Of a stretch of 64,000 nucleotides of DNA, positions 14,480 through 23,313 are shown piece by piece. The notes under the pieces were generated by a model. It made no database searches. It had not been told where the DNA came from and saw only the letters and a list, made by a program, of their open reading frames with translations. This stretch comes from a virus: positions 1-64,000 of the IMG/VR virus record IMGVR_UViG_3300021376_000039; one strand, given 5' to 3'. The position numbers were made by a program, and so were the translations under genes. The first letter of the stretch is position 1. Every line of letters starts with the position of its first letter.

Positions 14480-15367
14480 ATGAGTACAATAAATGTTTAC
14501 AATTTTTTAGATGGTACAAACCTATGTAATATTTTTGCAAATTTAATAGTATTGAAAATAAAAGAATCTTTTCCTGACGCAAAAACTGATATATCAGTAA
14601 TAAACGTCAGGAATTTTTTTGTTATTAAGGGTTATACAACATCTGAAACTATCATCAATGTTGCGGAGTTATTTCAAGACTTTTTAAATAATTACAACGA
14701 AGAATTATCCAAAAAAATTAGAGTTTTTGATATGATTGTTTACGGTAAAGAATTTGAATATTTACCATTAAACATTTCACACAAAGAAAACAAAAAAGAA
14801 TCTGAAAAAATATCTCAGATACAAAAATTAATAAATGATTACGCAAAAAATAAAATTTACTTTAATATTAAACTTGATGAGGTTTCAAAAATAATATTTT
14901 TTGATTGTTTAGATAATCAATATAGTGATGTTAAAAACATATTAGAAAAGGATTTCAAAGGGTATGAATTATTTAAACATGATTTTTCAAATGAAACTTA
15001 TTATTCAGAAAAAATTTACGGACAAACTATGCATAATGAAAAACCTTATTTATTATTACTAAAATTCATAACCGATCACCTATTCAAACTTGGTATAAGT
15101 AAATCAGTTGATGTTTCGATAACAAGTACTATCCGTACAAAAGATTTAACAAATGAAAATATTAATTTAGTTTTATCTAATGATAATCACATAGTTAAAA
15201 CTAAATGGTTAGAGTCCCTTATTATGGATGTGTTTCCTTTTCAGGTTGACTATCTTTCTGAAAAATTTTCGGACTGTGAGGACTTAACTAATTTAATTAT
15301 TGATTCTAACTTTGAATCTTATTCACTATCTGATTTATCTGTTAGACATGAAATGTTATTAATCTAA
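14480..15367 (+). CDS. Hypothetical protein (295 aa)
   Basis: MSTINVYNFLDGTNLCNIFANLIV..., no family recognised. Alternating beta strands and helices with no signal peptide or membrane segment. There is an internal likeness between two halves (each with a 'hydrophobic-FFVIKG / VSITSTIRTKD' beta hairpin), which I could not prove. Plus strand; converges on glutaredoxin with a 9-base overlap. Confidence 0.6.
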   Translation: MSTINVYNFLDGTNLCNIFANLIVLKIKESFPDAKTDISVINVRNFFVIKGYTTSETIINVAELFQDFLNNYNEELSKKIRVFDMIVYGKEFEYLPLNISHKENKKESEKISQIQKLINDYAKNKIYFNIKLDEVSKIIFFDCLDNQYSDVKNILEKDFKGYELFKHDFSNETYYSEKIYGQTMHNEKPYLLLLKFITDHLFKLGISKSVDVSITSTIRTKDLTNENINLVLSNDNHIVKTKWLESLIMDVFPFQVDYLSEKFSDCEDLTNLIIDSNFESYSLSDLSVRHEMLLI

Positions 15368-15646
15368 CATATAGTTTTTAACCATTTTAACGCCCTCGTG
15401 GATATCTTCATAATCTCTATCGGGGGCTAATAATTTTACATTAAATGGTTCATCGTTTTCATCTAAAGTAAGTAACATTAACGATGGTACATATTCATTA
15501 TTTGTAACTTTAACAAACTCATCATACTCTTCCTCAAATTCTTCAATATCCCTTTCAATAAATAAAATATTATTTTTTGTAAACTCTTCTTTTATTTGTG
15601 TACAAAATGGGCAACCTTTCATTGTATAAACTACTGTAACTTTCAT
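15359..15646 (-). CDS. Glutaredoxin
   Basis: 95 residues. VVYTMKGCPFCTQIK gives the CxxC redox site (Cys12, Cys15), followed by FIERDIEEF and a cis-Pro region NEYVPSLMLL. A thioredoxin-fold electron donor, in T4-like phages usually serving ribonucleotide reductase; no reductase gene is in this window. The C-terminal part is longer than the usual GG-D ending and lacks a clear glycine pair. Confidence 0.85.
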   Translation of the reverse strand: MKVTVVYTMKGCPFCTQIKEEFTKNNILFIERDIEEFEEEYDEFVKVTNNEYVPSLMLLTLDENDEPFNVKLLAPDRDYEDIHEGVKMVKNYMLD

Positions 15647-15648
15647 AA

Positions 15649-15987
15649 TTAATTAAATGTGTAATATTTTTTTAATCCGGTAATTAGAAGACTATATGTT
15701 TGATCTTCAACACCTTCGTTTAATATAAATATTTTATATACGTTTTCATCTTTATTTCTTAAATAGTAAATCATTAATTTACCGTATTCAATAACACCTT
15801 CAAGCTCAATAATTAAATCTAATAAGTTTATTTTATCAAACCATAATCTTTTATTTTTTTCAAATAAAGTTTTTAAACCTTCATATGTTATATTTCTAGT
15901 TCTTGTAATACTTGGATAATTACTATATTTTTTAATATATAAATCAATAACATTATCCGGTAATGTTTTTTCTCTAATATCGTCCAT
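15649..15987 (-). CDS. Hypothetical protein (112 aa)
   Basis: Start set at MDDIREKTLPDN (15987), one base after the stop of the PcfJ-like gene (TAA-A-ATG), rather than at an earlier ATG that would overlap it. Tyr-rich small soluble protein with no family recognised. Probably the second gene of an operon with the PcfJ-like protein. Confidence 0.6.
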   Translation of the reverse strand: MDDIREKTLPDNVIDLYIKKYSNYPSITRTRNITYEGLKTLFEKNKRLWFDKINLLDLIIELEGVIEYGKLMIYYLRNKDENVYKIFILNEGVEDQTYSLLITGLKKYYTFN

Positions 15988-15988
15988 T

Positions 15989-17668
15989 TTAAGGTAATTC
16001 ATCATAGAAATCATAACCAGCAATATGATCTAGTAAATAGTTATTACTGTTTTCATCTTCATTCTCCCAAATAGGTATTAATTGTTTTACTTTATCAAAA
16101 TCTTCAAATTTAGCAACTTTAGTTATAGATTTACCATTACGACAATGTTTAGTCATTATTGGTAATTTTATCATATCTTTACTATAGAGATAGTTAGCAA
16201 AATCACTCAACTCATTAACTGGTGTTGTCCATTCAGGTGTAAGACTTTTATTAAATCTACCTAATTTTTGAACTATTACTAATTGATTTCTTCTAAATTG
16301 AAACTCTATAGTTGCTCTTTCATGTCCATTTTTTTCACCTTTTCTTAAAGAAACAATAAAACAATGTGCTTTTTCACTATACGTTCTAACACAATTGCTT
16401 TGGTGGGATGATTCAAGTTCGTATTCACCTGTTTTTGTAAGTAATACAGGATAGTAAGTTTCCTCATTATAATTAATTGGTTTTTCAATTAGATAAGCAT
16501 CCTCACCATAGTATCTGTTAACATCACCAGTTTTATAGGATTGTAATAATGACGACCATTCACTATGTTCCGTAACGTATTCATCATACGTTTTTGCCTT
16601 TATTTTAACATGTTCTCCATATTTTTTTAATTGTTGTTTAAATGTTACATGATCACTTAAAGAATTTAAAACTTCTGAAGCATTTGTTGTGTTTATAATT
16701 TTTATAATATTTTGTTTTTCTAAGTTAGATAAATTATCATATTTGTTATGATAATCAAAATACCCATTAACATAGATTGATTGTTTTGAATTTGTTAATA
16801 ACGCGCTATCTTTTATCTTATTGAATAAATCAATACCAAAAATTCTGTATAACTTTAAAATTACGTCAATATCTATATTTTCATACATATTTAAAAGATT
16901 TCTAATTTTAGTTCCTTTTAAATCATGTTTTTTCATAAACCAAGTAACCAAATTATTGTCAATCTTTTGGATTTCTTTTTTTGGTGTATAGTAAGATACA
17001 AACTTTTCAAATGCATTAGGGTATTTAATTTCTGATATTTTTAGAATAACTTCATAATATTTTTTTCTTATATTATAATTTTCTGTTTTAACATCAATAT
17101 TTAACCTATCAATAATATTATTTAAAAAAATACTTAGACAATTAATTGTTCTTTTATTTTGTTCAGATTCGATAGTTTCATCAATAAAACTTATTTTTCT
17201 AACAACATCCATGTTATTAATATCTGTCTTATTAATTGACATTTTTGCCCCAATTGTTTTTTTTCTTTTGAGGTTAAGTGTTCCTGAATAAAATAATTTT
17301 CGTTTAAAATTAAAAGTAAGATAGTCGATAGTTCTTCTTACTTTAAAGTATTTTTTACCTTCTTCTCTTGATGAACTATATGTATAAAGTTTTAAAGCAA
17401 TTTTGTTTTCATTTTCTTCAATTACTAAGGTTTTCCTTATCATTCTTGGTGCTGCGAAGGGATTGCCGTAGTTTTTTAAAAAAGATTCTTCACCGGTTTC
17501 GGTGGTTTTATAATTAAAAATACCTTGTTTAGGCACAAACCTTAGTTTTGATAGATCTCCAAAAATATCAGATTCATCATCTTTTTTTGATATTTCGTTG
17601 AAGTTTTGATAAATAGATGTTTCGTACCTTTTGTATTCTTCCTTAAAAAGGACAGTCATATCTGACAT
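15989..17668 (-). CDS. PcfJ-like protein (559 aa)
   Basis: The C-terminal third has SNCVRTYSEKAHCFIVSLRKG (about 421-441), then ERATIEFQFRRNQLVIVQKLGRFN, which is the PcfJ-like domain pattern (Cys-Val-x-x-Tyr, hydrophobic-SLR, TIEF, Q-x-G-x-N). PcfJ-like proteins are found on conjugative plasmids and phages; biochemical role unknown. The N-terminal 380 residues are basic and helical without recognised domains. It sits next to an LRR protein whose RWCTSSP...PLYVVIP segment has a similar shape. Confidence 0.7.
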   Translation of the reverse strand: MSDMTVLFKEEYKRYETSIYQNFNEISKKDDESDIFGDLSKLRFVPKQGIFNYKTTETGEESFLKNYGNPFAAPRMIRKTLVIEENENKIALKLYTYSSSREEGKKYFKVRRTIDYLTFNFKRKLFYSGTLNLKRKKTIGAKMSINKTDINNMDVVRKISFIDETIESEQNKRTINCLSIFLNNIIDRLNIDVKTENYNIRKKYYEVILKISEIKYPNAFEKFVSYYTPKKEIQKIDNNLVTWFMKKHDLKGTKIRNLLNMYENIDIDVILKLYRIFGIDLFNKIKDSALLTNSKQSIYVNGYFDYHNKYDNLSNLEKQNIIKIINTTNASEVLNSLSDHVTFKQQLKKYGEHVKIKAKTYDEYVTEHSEWSSLLQSYKTGDVNRYYGEDAYLIEKPINYNEETYYPVLLTKTGEYELESSHQSNCVRTYSEKAHCFIVSLRKGEKNGHERATIEFQFRRNQLVIVQKLGRFNKSLTPEWTTPVNELSDFANYLYSKDMIKLPIMTKHCRNGKSITKVAKFEDFDKVKQLIPIWENEDENSNNYLLDHIAGYDFYDELP

Positions 17669-17689
17669 AAAATATTTTATTAAATGTTA

Positions 17690-17968
17690 CTAATTCAAAC
17701 AAATTAAACCCATGTGATGTTGCATATACGGTAAAACTTTTTCAACATTTTTTGTCTCGCCATTTAAATCTAAAATTAACTTAATTAATTGATTTCTTGT
17801 TGGTTCTAGCGGTTTTCCGTCTTCTTTGGAGTTTTCTTCCACGATACTTCTAACACCATTAAAAAACTTTTCAGAATCTATTTTACCAATTAATTGTTTT
17901 AACTGTTCAGGGTTCTTTTCGAAAAACCCTTTAAAATTGCTCATATATATATCCACATCAACACTCAT
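17690..17968 (-). CDS. Hypothetical protein (92 aa)
   Basis: MSVDVDIYMSNFKGFFEKNPEQLKQLIG..., helical, ends MQHHMGLICLN. No family recognised. A second in-frame Met at residue 9 could also be the start. It lies between the PcfJ-like and LRR genes, all on the minus strand. Confidence 0.55.
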   Translation of the reverse strand: MSVDVDIYMSNFKGFFEKNPEQLKQLIGKIDSEKFFNGVRSIVEENSKEDGKPLEPTRNQLIKLILDLNGETKNVEKVLPYMQHHMGLICLN

Positions 17969-18025
17969 ACTTAATATTTTTATTCTAACAAAAATAATAA
18001 TTATTTTTGATTAAAAAAAAGTTTT

Positions 18026-19393
18026 TTAAGCGAATAGATGGAAATTATCGTCAGTATCTATTCTTTGTTTTAATTCATCAGGAATGACATTACTTGAATT
18101 ACTATTCTTTAAGTTAATAACTGTCAATCTTGGTAAGTTTGCAATACAAGTAGGTAATTTTTTCAAATTAGGGTTGTCAGGTAAAGATAAGAATTGTAAT
18201 TTGTCTAAGTTACATATTGATTTTGGTATTTCTGAAACACACCCAACTAAGTGTAAAGCCGTTAAGTTTTTAAAGTTACCAATACTTTCAGGTATAGGTA
18301 AACTAAATGGTTCACCACCTTTTTTAGTGAATTCAAGTCTTTCGATGTTTTCAGGTAAGGTATCAAAAAATTCAGTGAAACCATAAAGTGCAATAAATTT
18401 AGATGCTGAATCTCCAGGATAATTAACTGAAACTTTTTTACCGTTATTTTGTGATAAACCTTTCATAAATTCAGGTTTGAAGTATTCTTTTAACCCCTGG
18501 TCTTGTTTACTTAAAAAGTCAACCAAATCAATTTGTCTATCTGCAGGATCCATGTATTGATTAGATGGGAAATGGAATTGGTATCTCAATGCTGGAAGCC
18601 CTGATTTTTCACCAATATCCATACTTCCTGTAAATTTAGTTGGTGAATTAGGAATAACAACATATAAAGGTCCATCTTTAATATATCTATCAAACCAATT
18701 AAGACCAGGTGATGATGTACACCATCTTGTTTCACCTTTTTGTGGTTCTAAATAATAACCACCATAGAAACATGCTGCGTCTTTACCTAACTGTCCTGTG
18801 TTTGAAATTTTAACAACAGTCCAATTACTAAATCTCTTAACTTCTTCTGATCCTGGATGTTCGTAAGTCGTTGATGCTTCTTTCTTTTCTTCTGCAGTTG
18901 CTTTAGTTTTTTCTAAACTGAAATCTTTTACTTGATCATAAAGTGTTTCAGGTGTTAGTTTATTAATATCTCTATATTCTTGTGGTAATCTGTTTTTGAA
19001 CCTTTCGAATTTCATTAAGTCACCTGTAACCTTATAAAGGTCTTCTAAAAATAATGCTTGATATTCTTTGATTGCCTGTTTAACTGCGGGGCTATTTGGG
19101 TTGGTAATACCACTCTCTAAATCAATTTTTGGTGTTGTGAAGTTTTTAAGTAACCATTGAGTATATTTCCCAATTTTTACTTTTTCCATATCTTCAGGTT
19201 TTGCGTTATTCGCTTCCATACCTTCAGGAACCCTTGATGTTGGATCCGCTGCGATTATTTCAAATAAAACATTAAATGGCATAATACCCTTTCTTGTTTC
19301 TTTATTTGGTTTAACATATTTGTCAAATAAAACTTGGAATCTTGAACTTTCTATGATTAAGTCTCTAAGAATACTCGTAAATCTAATAGCCAT
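18026..19393 (-). CDS. Leucine-rich-repeat protein with targeting-like leader (455 aa)
   Basis: Leader MAIRFTSILRDLIIE with I-I-E at 13-15. The middle (WTVVKISNTGQLGKDAACFYGG ... ETRWCTSSPGLNWFDRYI ... PLYVVIPNSP, about 190-245) is a compact Cys/Trp-rich domain seen in marine phage proteins. Residues about 365-445 hold four LRRs (LPIPESIGNFKNLTALHL, IPKSICNLDKLQFLSLPDN, LPTCIANLPRLTVINL). LRRs usually bind proteins, so a host-target binder carried in the head is possible. Both a host-type -7 box (TATATTTG, 19420-19427) and a TATTTATA box precede it, suggesting dual timing. Confidence 0.7.
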   Translation of the reverse strand: MAIRFTSILRDLIIESSRFQVLFDKYVKPNKETRKGIMPFNVLFEIIAADPTSRVPEGMEANNAKPEDMEKVKIGKYTQWLLKNFTTPKIDLESGITNPNSPAVKQAIKEYQALFLEDLYKVTGDLMKFERFKNRLPQEYRDINKLTPETLYDQVKDFSLEKTKATAEEKKEASTTYEHPGSEEVKRFSNWTVVKISNTGQLGKDAACFYGGYYLEPQKGETRWCTSSPGLNWFDRYIKDGPLYVVIPNSPTKFTGSMDIGEKSGLPALRYQFHFPSNQYMDPADRQIDLVDFLSKQDQGLKEYFKPEFMKGLSQNNGKKVSVNYPGDSASKFIALYGFTEFFDTLPENIERLEFTKKGGEPFSLPIPESIGNFKNLTALHLVGCVSEIPKSICNLDKLQFLSLPDNPNLKKLPTCIANLPRLTVINLKNSNSSNVIPDELKQRIDTDDNFHLFA

Positions 19394-19419
19394 AACTGTA
19401 TTTTAATATATAAATATCA

Positions 19420-19427
19420 CAAATATA
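19420..19427 (-). promoter_or_regulatory. Host-type -7 box TATATTTG
   Basis: Minus-strand TATATTTG 26 nt before the LRR gene start; no good -33 TTTG. TATTTATA lies just downstream of it. Confidence 0.4.
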
Positions 19428-19438
19428 AGAAAAAATAA

Positions 19439-20278
19439 TTAATAGTTCATTATAAGAATCTCTTCACCCATATTTTGTTTTGTTCCTTTTTTAGCCGCAG
19501 CAGCTTTAGCAAACTCTTTAGATTCCCATCTATATTTATCTTTAGGGAACCATTCGGATAATAACTGGAAATCATAATAAGATAGGCTAAATTTACTATG
19601 AACATTATGTAATGTCTTAGCCAATCTTTCATGATCGTCTCTATCAAAATCGTGGTTTGAATAATAATTTTCAGTTTTCCAATATGGGGGGTCTAAATAA
19701 ATATAGGTTGATGGTGAATCATGTTTTTTAATTACTTCGGCAAAATCCATGTTCTCAATATCCGTAATCTTTAAAAAGTGATCCACCCAATCAGGTTTAG
19801 ATAATTTATCTCTAAAAGTAAGATACTTTGATTTATATTTTCCTTTAAGATCAATAAAATTTGAGGTTTCAGGTTTTGATCCGCTGAATACTTGTGTTAA
19901 AATATAAACGTATTTGGCCGCTACTTCATAATCACCAGGTTCTATGCTGAAACCTTCATTAAAAACTTCAGCCTGAAACCTGATAAATTGTTCTTTATAA
20001 ATTTCAGGTGTAACATCTACTCCTTGTTTTTGACAATCGATTGAATTTATTGCACGTAATAATTCAGATGGATTTTGTACACACTTAAATAGATTATAGT
20101 TTAATGGATTAAAGTCATTGTATACGACTTTTTTTAGGTTAGGATATTCCTTTAAATCCATATTAAAAAAACACCAAAACATACCTCCAAATGTCTCCAA
20201 GTACGTTTCCATGTTTTTATCATAGAAAGGGGTTATCCACTTTCCAATTTTACTTTTACCTCCGATATAACTTAACAT
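19439..20278 (-). CDS. dam: Dam-like N6-adenine methyltransferase (D12 class)
   Basis: 279 residues from MLSYIGGKSKIGKWI. SAM-binding ETFGGMFWCFFN near 30-40 and catalytic DPPYWKT near 200 are in the alpha-class (Dam/D12) order. Methylates adenine N6; orphan, without a partner nuclease. The start is set at 20278 because a perfect host promoter (TTTG, 20 nt, TATATTTG) ends 4 nt upstream; the longer frame reads through it. Expect leaderless early expression, which suits protection of incoming DNA. Confidence 0.9.
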   Translation of the reverse strand: MLSYIGGKSKIGKWITPFYDKNMETYLETFGGMFWCFFNMDLKEYPNLKKVVYNDFNPLNYNLFKCVQNPSELLRAINSIDCQKQGVDVTPEIYKEQFIRFQAEVFNEGFSIEPGDYEVAAKYVYILTQVFSGSKPETSNFIDLKGKYKSKYLTFRDKLSKPDWVDHFLKITDIENMDFAEVIKKHDSPSTYIYLDPPYWKTENYYSNHDFDRDDHERLAKTLHNVHSKFSLSYYDFQLLSEWFPKDKYRWESKEFAKAAAAKKGTKQNMGEEILIMNY

Positions 20279-20282
20279 ATTA

Positions 20283-20314
20283 CAAATATAGTATTTTAAA
20301 TATTTATTTTCAAA
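20283..20314 (-). promoter_or_regulatory. Host-type promoter, leaderless
   Basis: Perfect TTTG, 20-nt spacer, TATATTTG on the minus strand; the -7 box ends 4 nt before the methyltransferase ATG at 20278. Confidence 0.85.
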
Positions 20315-20337
20315 CTGAACTTTATTAAAATATAAAC

Positions 20338-20496
20338 ATGGAACAGAAAAAAGCAACACAAGTTACAGGATGTAAACAATGTAAAAAAGGATTAAATTTA
20401 ACACAAAAATCATTAATCGCGTTATCTATTTATGTCTTTTTTGCAGCCATTTATGGTACTGTACAAATAGTAAAAGATTTATACAATTTCTTTTAA
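20338..20496 (+). CDS. Small membrane protein (52 aa)
   Basis: ATG at 20338 to TAA at 20496. MEQKKATQVTGCKQCKKG, with a CxxC pair, then one membrane span (SLIALSIYVFFAAIYGTVQIV). Plus strand, divergent from the methyltransferase, 3' end overlapping the DnaJ gene by 18 bases. Function unknown; a holin-like or exclusion role cannot be told from sequence. Confidence 0.55.
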   Translation: MEQKKATQVTGCKQCKKGLNLTQKSLIALSIYVFFAAIYGTVQIVKDLYNFF

Positions 20497-21471
20497 TAAA
20501 TCTTTTAAATTATTTTTTATGTCATCACTTATTTCATAATCATTAGTGATAGTTACTTTTACATAAAAATCACCACTACCTGTGGCATCTTTATATCCTT
20601 TTTTAACCAATCTTAGTGGTTTATCAGAATTTAAATTTTTAGGCATACTAATTACTAATTTACCGTCAGGGTGTGGTAGAGTGATTTGTTTTTCAGATAA
20701 AATTTCTAAAACATTTAATTTTAAAGTATAAACCAGATCCTTACCTACCTTATCAAAATTATCACTTCTATTCAACTCAACCTTTAATATAACATCACCT
20801 CGAATATTTGTCATTCTACCATAATCACCTTTTGTTGGTATTCTTAAAAAATCTCCGTTATCTACATTTTTCGGTATGGTGACAAGTAATGTCTCATTTT
20901 CTTTAACCATTCCGTGTCCGTTGCAAGTATTACATTTTTTAGTTATTACACTACCACTACCACCGCAACTATCACATGACATATTAAATATCTGTTGGAA
21001 CATTCCGGTTCCCATTCTTTTCATTACATAACCCTGTCCATTACATGTAACGCATACGGATCTTTCACCTCCATTACCTTTACAAGGATTACAAAGAACT
21101 AAGTAATCGTAACTTATATTTTTTTGTACTCCGAAATACGATTCAATAGGTGTTATTTCAAGATTTATTATTTTATCAGGTACTTTAGCTGTTTGTGTTC
21201 TACCACCATTCATCATTTGTTCAAACATAGAATGAACATCAAACCCTCTTCCCATACCACCCATAAATGGGTTATTTTTTCTATTATCGTAGTCAATTCT
21301 TTTATTCTCATCACCTAAAACATCATATGCTTCTGCAATATCTTTAAATTTTTCCTCTCCGTCAGGGTTTACATCCGGATGATATTGTTTACTTAATTTT
21401 CTATATGACTTTTTTATTTCATCTTGGGAAGCTTTCTCATCAACTTCAAGTATATCGTAATAATTTTTCAT
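20479..21471 (-). CDS. dnaJ: DnaJ (Hsp40) co-chaperone, type I
   Basis: 330 residues. J domain with the HPD motif (YHPDVNPDGEEKF), a short G/F linker (NPFMGGMGRGF), and four zinc-binding repeats: CNPCKGNG, CVTCNGQG, CDSCGGSG, CNTCNGHG, then the C-terminal substrate-binding barrels. A complete type I DnaJ, somewhat shorter than the usual 370-380. It should recruit host DnaK, for example for virion folding or replication complexes. Its ATG overlaps the ATG of the divergent 21470 gene (shared CATG). Confidence 0.93.
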   Translation of the reverse strand: MKNYYDILEVDEKASQDEIKKSYRKLSKQYHPDVNPDGEEKFKDIAEAYDVLGDENKRIDYDNRKNNPFMGGMGRGFDVHSMFEQMMNGGRTQTAKVPDKIINLEITPIESYFGVQKNISYDYLVLCNPCKGNGGERSVCVTCNGQGYVMKRMGTGMFQQIFNMSCDSCGGSGSVITKKCNTCNGHGMVKENETLLVTIPKNVDNGDFLRIPTKGDYGRMTNIRGDVILKVELNRSDNFDKVGKDLVYTLKLNVLEILSEKQITLPHPDGKLVISMPKNLNSDKPLRLVKKGYKDATGSGDFYVKVTITNDYEISDDIKNNLKDLLKEIV

Positions 21472-22114
21472 GAAACCAAATTACTTAATTGTTTTATTCA
21501 AAAATAAGAAAAAAAGAAAAATTATCAAACATTATGTAAATAAAAATACAGCTCTTGATAGGTTTAAAGAATTAGTTGAAAATAATGATGAAATATTATT
21601 TGAGAAACGGGTTGAAAATGCAACTCCGTGTGATTATGAAATTGCGGTACTAACAAATCAAACAAAGATTCAAAAAAGTTTATTTTTAACAGATGATTTA
21701 GGTAGAAATAATCCAGTAAATTTAGAAGATCCCGATTATGTTTTTTTAGAAATTAAAAAATATAAAATAGAAGAAACTATATTTGATTGGCAAAACCAAA
21801 AAAAAATAAAGTTTTCAGATATAATAAAAACATACTGTAACGATAAAAATTTAAAAAGTATCTTCACTCTGAATAATAAACTATGTATTCAAATAGATGA
21901 AGATGTTTCTATGTTCTCACTTAAAGATAAAGAAGAATCTGAGAGGTTGTTAGAAACAATGCAAGATTATTTTATTAATAATTCAAGATCAGACGCGTTT
22001 TTTGTTAAAGATGTTTCTAACGCACAAAGAAAGTGGTTATATGACATTATGGAAAATAAAGGTTTTAATAAAAAAAGGTTATACAGGTTAAAAACTACTT
22101 TTTCAAAAAGATAA
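21470..22114 (+). CDS. Hypothetical protein (214 aa)
   Basis: MKPNYLIVLFKNKKKRKIIKHYV... basic start, soluble alpha/beta, no family recognised. Divergent from dnaJ with overlapping start codons, and convergent with the 22095 gene (20-base overlap). One of only a handful of plus-strand genes. Confidence 0.65.
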   Translation: MKPNYLIVLFKNKKKRKIIKHYVNKNTALDRFKELVENNDEILFEKRVENATPCDYEIAVLTNQTKIQKSLFLTDDLGRNNPVNLEDPDYVFLEIKKYKIEETIFDWQNQKKIKFSDIIKTYCNDKNLKSIFTLNNKLCIQIDEDVSMFSLKDKEESERLLETMQDYFINNSRSDAFFVKDVSNAQRKWLYDIMENKGFNKKRLYRLKTTFSKR

Positions 22115-22316
22115 ATTCAACTTCTCCTATTGAAATTATTGCGGTTTCGTTTTTTATGTCTTTATTTAAATTTTTACTTATCTTAGTAAATTCATTTTCA
22201 TCTAAATCAATATTAATTGTAATTTTTTTAGAGTGCTTAAATACATCCTCAGATAATTCAACAATCTGAGCCATTTTTATTAATTTATCCCTAAAACTTT
22301 CTTCATTCTCTCCCAT
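22095..22316 (-). CDS. Hypothetical protein (73 aa)
   Basis: MGENEESFRDKLIKMAQIVELSEDV..., then a beta-rich half (KITINIDLDENEF, AIISIGEVEFIFLKK). No family recognised. Overlaps the neighbours on both sides, part of a chain of small minus-strand genes up to 23244. Confidence 0.6.
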   Translation of the reverse strand: MGENEESFRDKLIKMAQIVELSEDVFKHSKKITINIDLDENEFTKISKNLNKDIKNETAIISIGEVEFIFLKK

Positions 22317-22492
22317 AATGTGTATTTTTTTTCAACAAATATGGTATTTTTTATATTTTCAGGTTTTGTTTTTTTAATTTCTTCGCTAAACCTAACTTTT
22401 AAATCCTCGTTTTGTTTTTCGGTTATAATAACCTCTTCTTTAAGTTTATTCAGCTGGCTTTGTAACTCCGCTACCGACTTCTTTTTGCTCAT
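22280..22492 (-). CDS. Small coiled-coil protein (70 aa)
   Basis: Start set at MSKKKSVAELQSQ (22492) to limit overlap with the upstream gene. Heptad-like helix (LQSQLNKLKEEVIITEKQNEDLK) followed by a basic tail WERMKKVLGIN. Function unknown. Overlaps the next gene by 37 bases. Confidence 0.5.
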   Translation of the reverse strand: MSKKKSVAELQSQLNKLKEEVIITEKQNEDLKVRFSEEIKKTKPENIKNTIFVEKKYTLWERMKKVLGIN

Positions 22493-22874
22493 TTTCAATA
22501 AATTTATTAAGTTCTTCAATATCAAATTTTAAACCTTTAAGGTTTTCCAATTTTTCTTTTTCAAAAATATTTTTAAGTTCTTGTACTTTATTTTTAAACA
22601 GTCTTTCTTTTTCTTCTCTTTCTATGTTTGTCTTAATAATTGTATCAATTATTGTTTCTATTCTATCTATTAATTCTTTTTTATTTTCACAAACAATAGA
22701 ATATATTGGATTTCCTTCTTGTCCTTCACTTTCCAATACCTCTAATCCTTGTGGTACGTTTTTTAACATCAACCAAGTTGATGGGAAAGTCATATCAAAA
22801 CTAATATAATTTTTTAAAACCCTAACAGATTTTAAATATTTTGAGCACTTACTAATAAATTCGCTATAAACCAT
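22446..22874 (-). CDS. Hypothetical protein (142 aa)
   Basis: MVYSEFISKCSKYLKSVRVL..., first half alpha/beta with IYSIVCENKKELIDRI, second half a long charged helix probably coiled coil. No family recognised; no signal peptide. Confidence 0.6.
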   Translation of the reverse strand: MVYSEFISKCSKYLKSVRVLKNYISFDMTFPSTWLMLKNVPQGLEVLESEGQEGNPIYSIVCENKKELIDRIETIIDTIIKTNIEREEKERLFKNKVQELKNIFEKEKLENLKGLKFDIEELNKFIENEQKEVGSGVTKPAE

Positions 22875-22877
22875 TAT

Positions 22878-23066
22878 TTAATATATTAAGTATGTTATTA
22901 TATAAGAAACAAATAAACCATATGTTATTCTTTCCCATTTATTTATTTCAAAAGGTTTTGGTGGATCCGAAAAAATAGCTCTTATAAAATCAAAAACTAA
23001 TTTTAAAATAGCTACGATTGAAAATACGAATACGAACCCAAAAAAAGGTGCGAGATTATTAAGCAT
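22878..23066 (-). CDS. Small membrane protein (62 aa)
   Basis: Two predicted spans: LAPFFGFVFVFSIVAILKL near the start and TYGLFVSYIITYLIY at the end, with a charged loop SDPPKPFEINKWER between. Topology and size would suit a holin, but no lysis gene is directly adjacent. It overlaps the histone-like gene by 8 bases. Confidence 0.55.
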   Translation of the reverse strand: MLNNLAPFFGFVFVFSIVAILKLVFDFIRAIFSDPPKPFEINKWERITYGLFVSYIITYLIY

Positions 23067-23244
23067 TTTTTTCTTCTTTAGAATGATTTAAAATTTCTTT
23101 TCTTAAAACTTGCATAAGTTCTCTTAATTCTTGAGCCGATTTTCTTGCTCTAGTACCTGCAGATTTATTTCCCTTATCAAAAAATTTAGTTGTTTCTGCC
23201 GATAATTGTTCTACCAATGTTTTTATTTGTTCAAGTGTTTTCAT
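23059..23244 (-). CDS. Histone H1-like (Hc1-type) nucleoid protein
   Basis: 61 residues: MKTLEQIKTLVEQLSAETTK, FDKGNKSAGTRARKSAQEL, RELMQVLRKEIL. This matches the short histone H1-like proteins of Bacteroidetes, with the characteristic GNKxAGTRARK core that likely contacts DNA. A host-like DNA-binding protein, probably compacting phage or host DNA. Most likely acquired from a Bacteroidetes host, which strengthens the host assignment. Confidence 0.8.
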   Translation of the reverse strand: MKTLEQIKTLVEQLSAETTKFFDKGNKSAGTRARKSAQELRELMQVLRKEILNHSKEEKNA

Positions 23245-23313
23245 TTTTTAAAAAATTATTTTTTATTTTTTATAGTATAATAAAAATTATAACTCATTTG
23301 TAAATAACATATA

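Noticed and set aside
20279-20359. Longer start for the Dam-like methyltransferase
   Set aside because: A perfect host promoter lies inside the extension and ends 4 nt before the shorter start, which also matches the family N-terminus.
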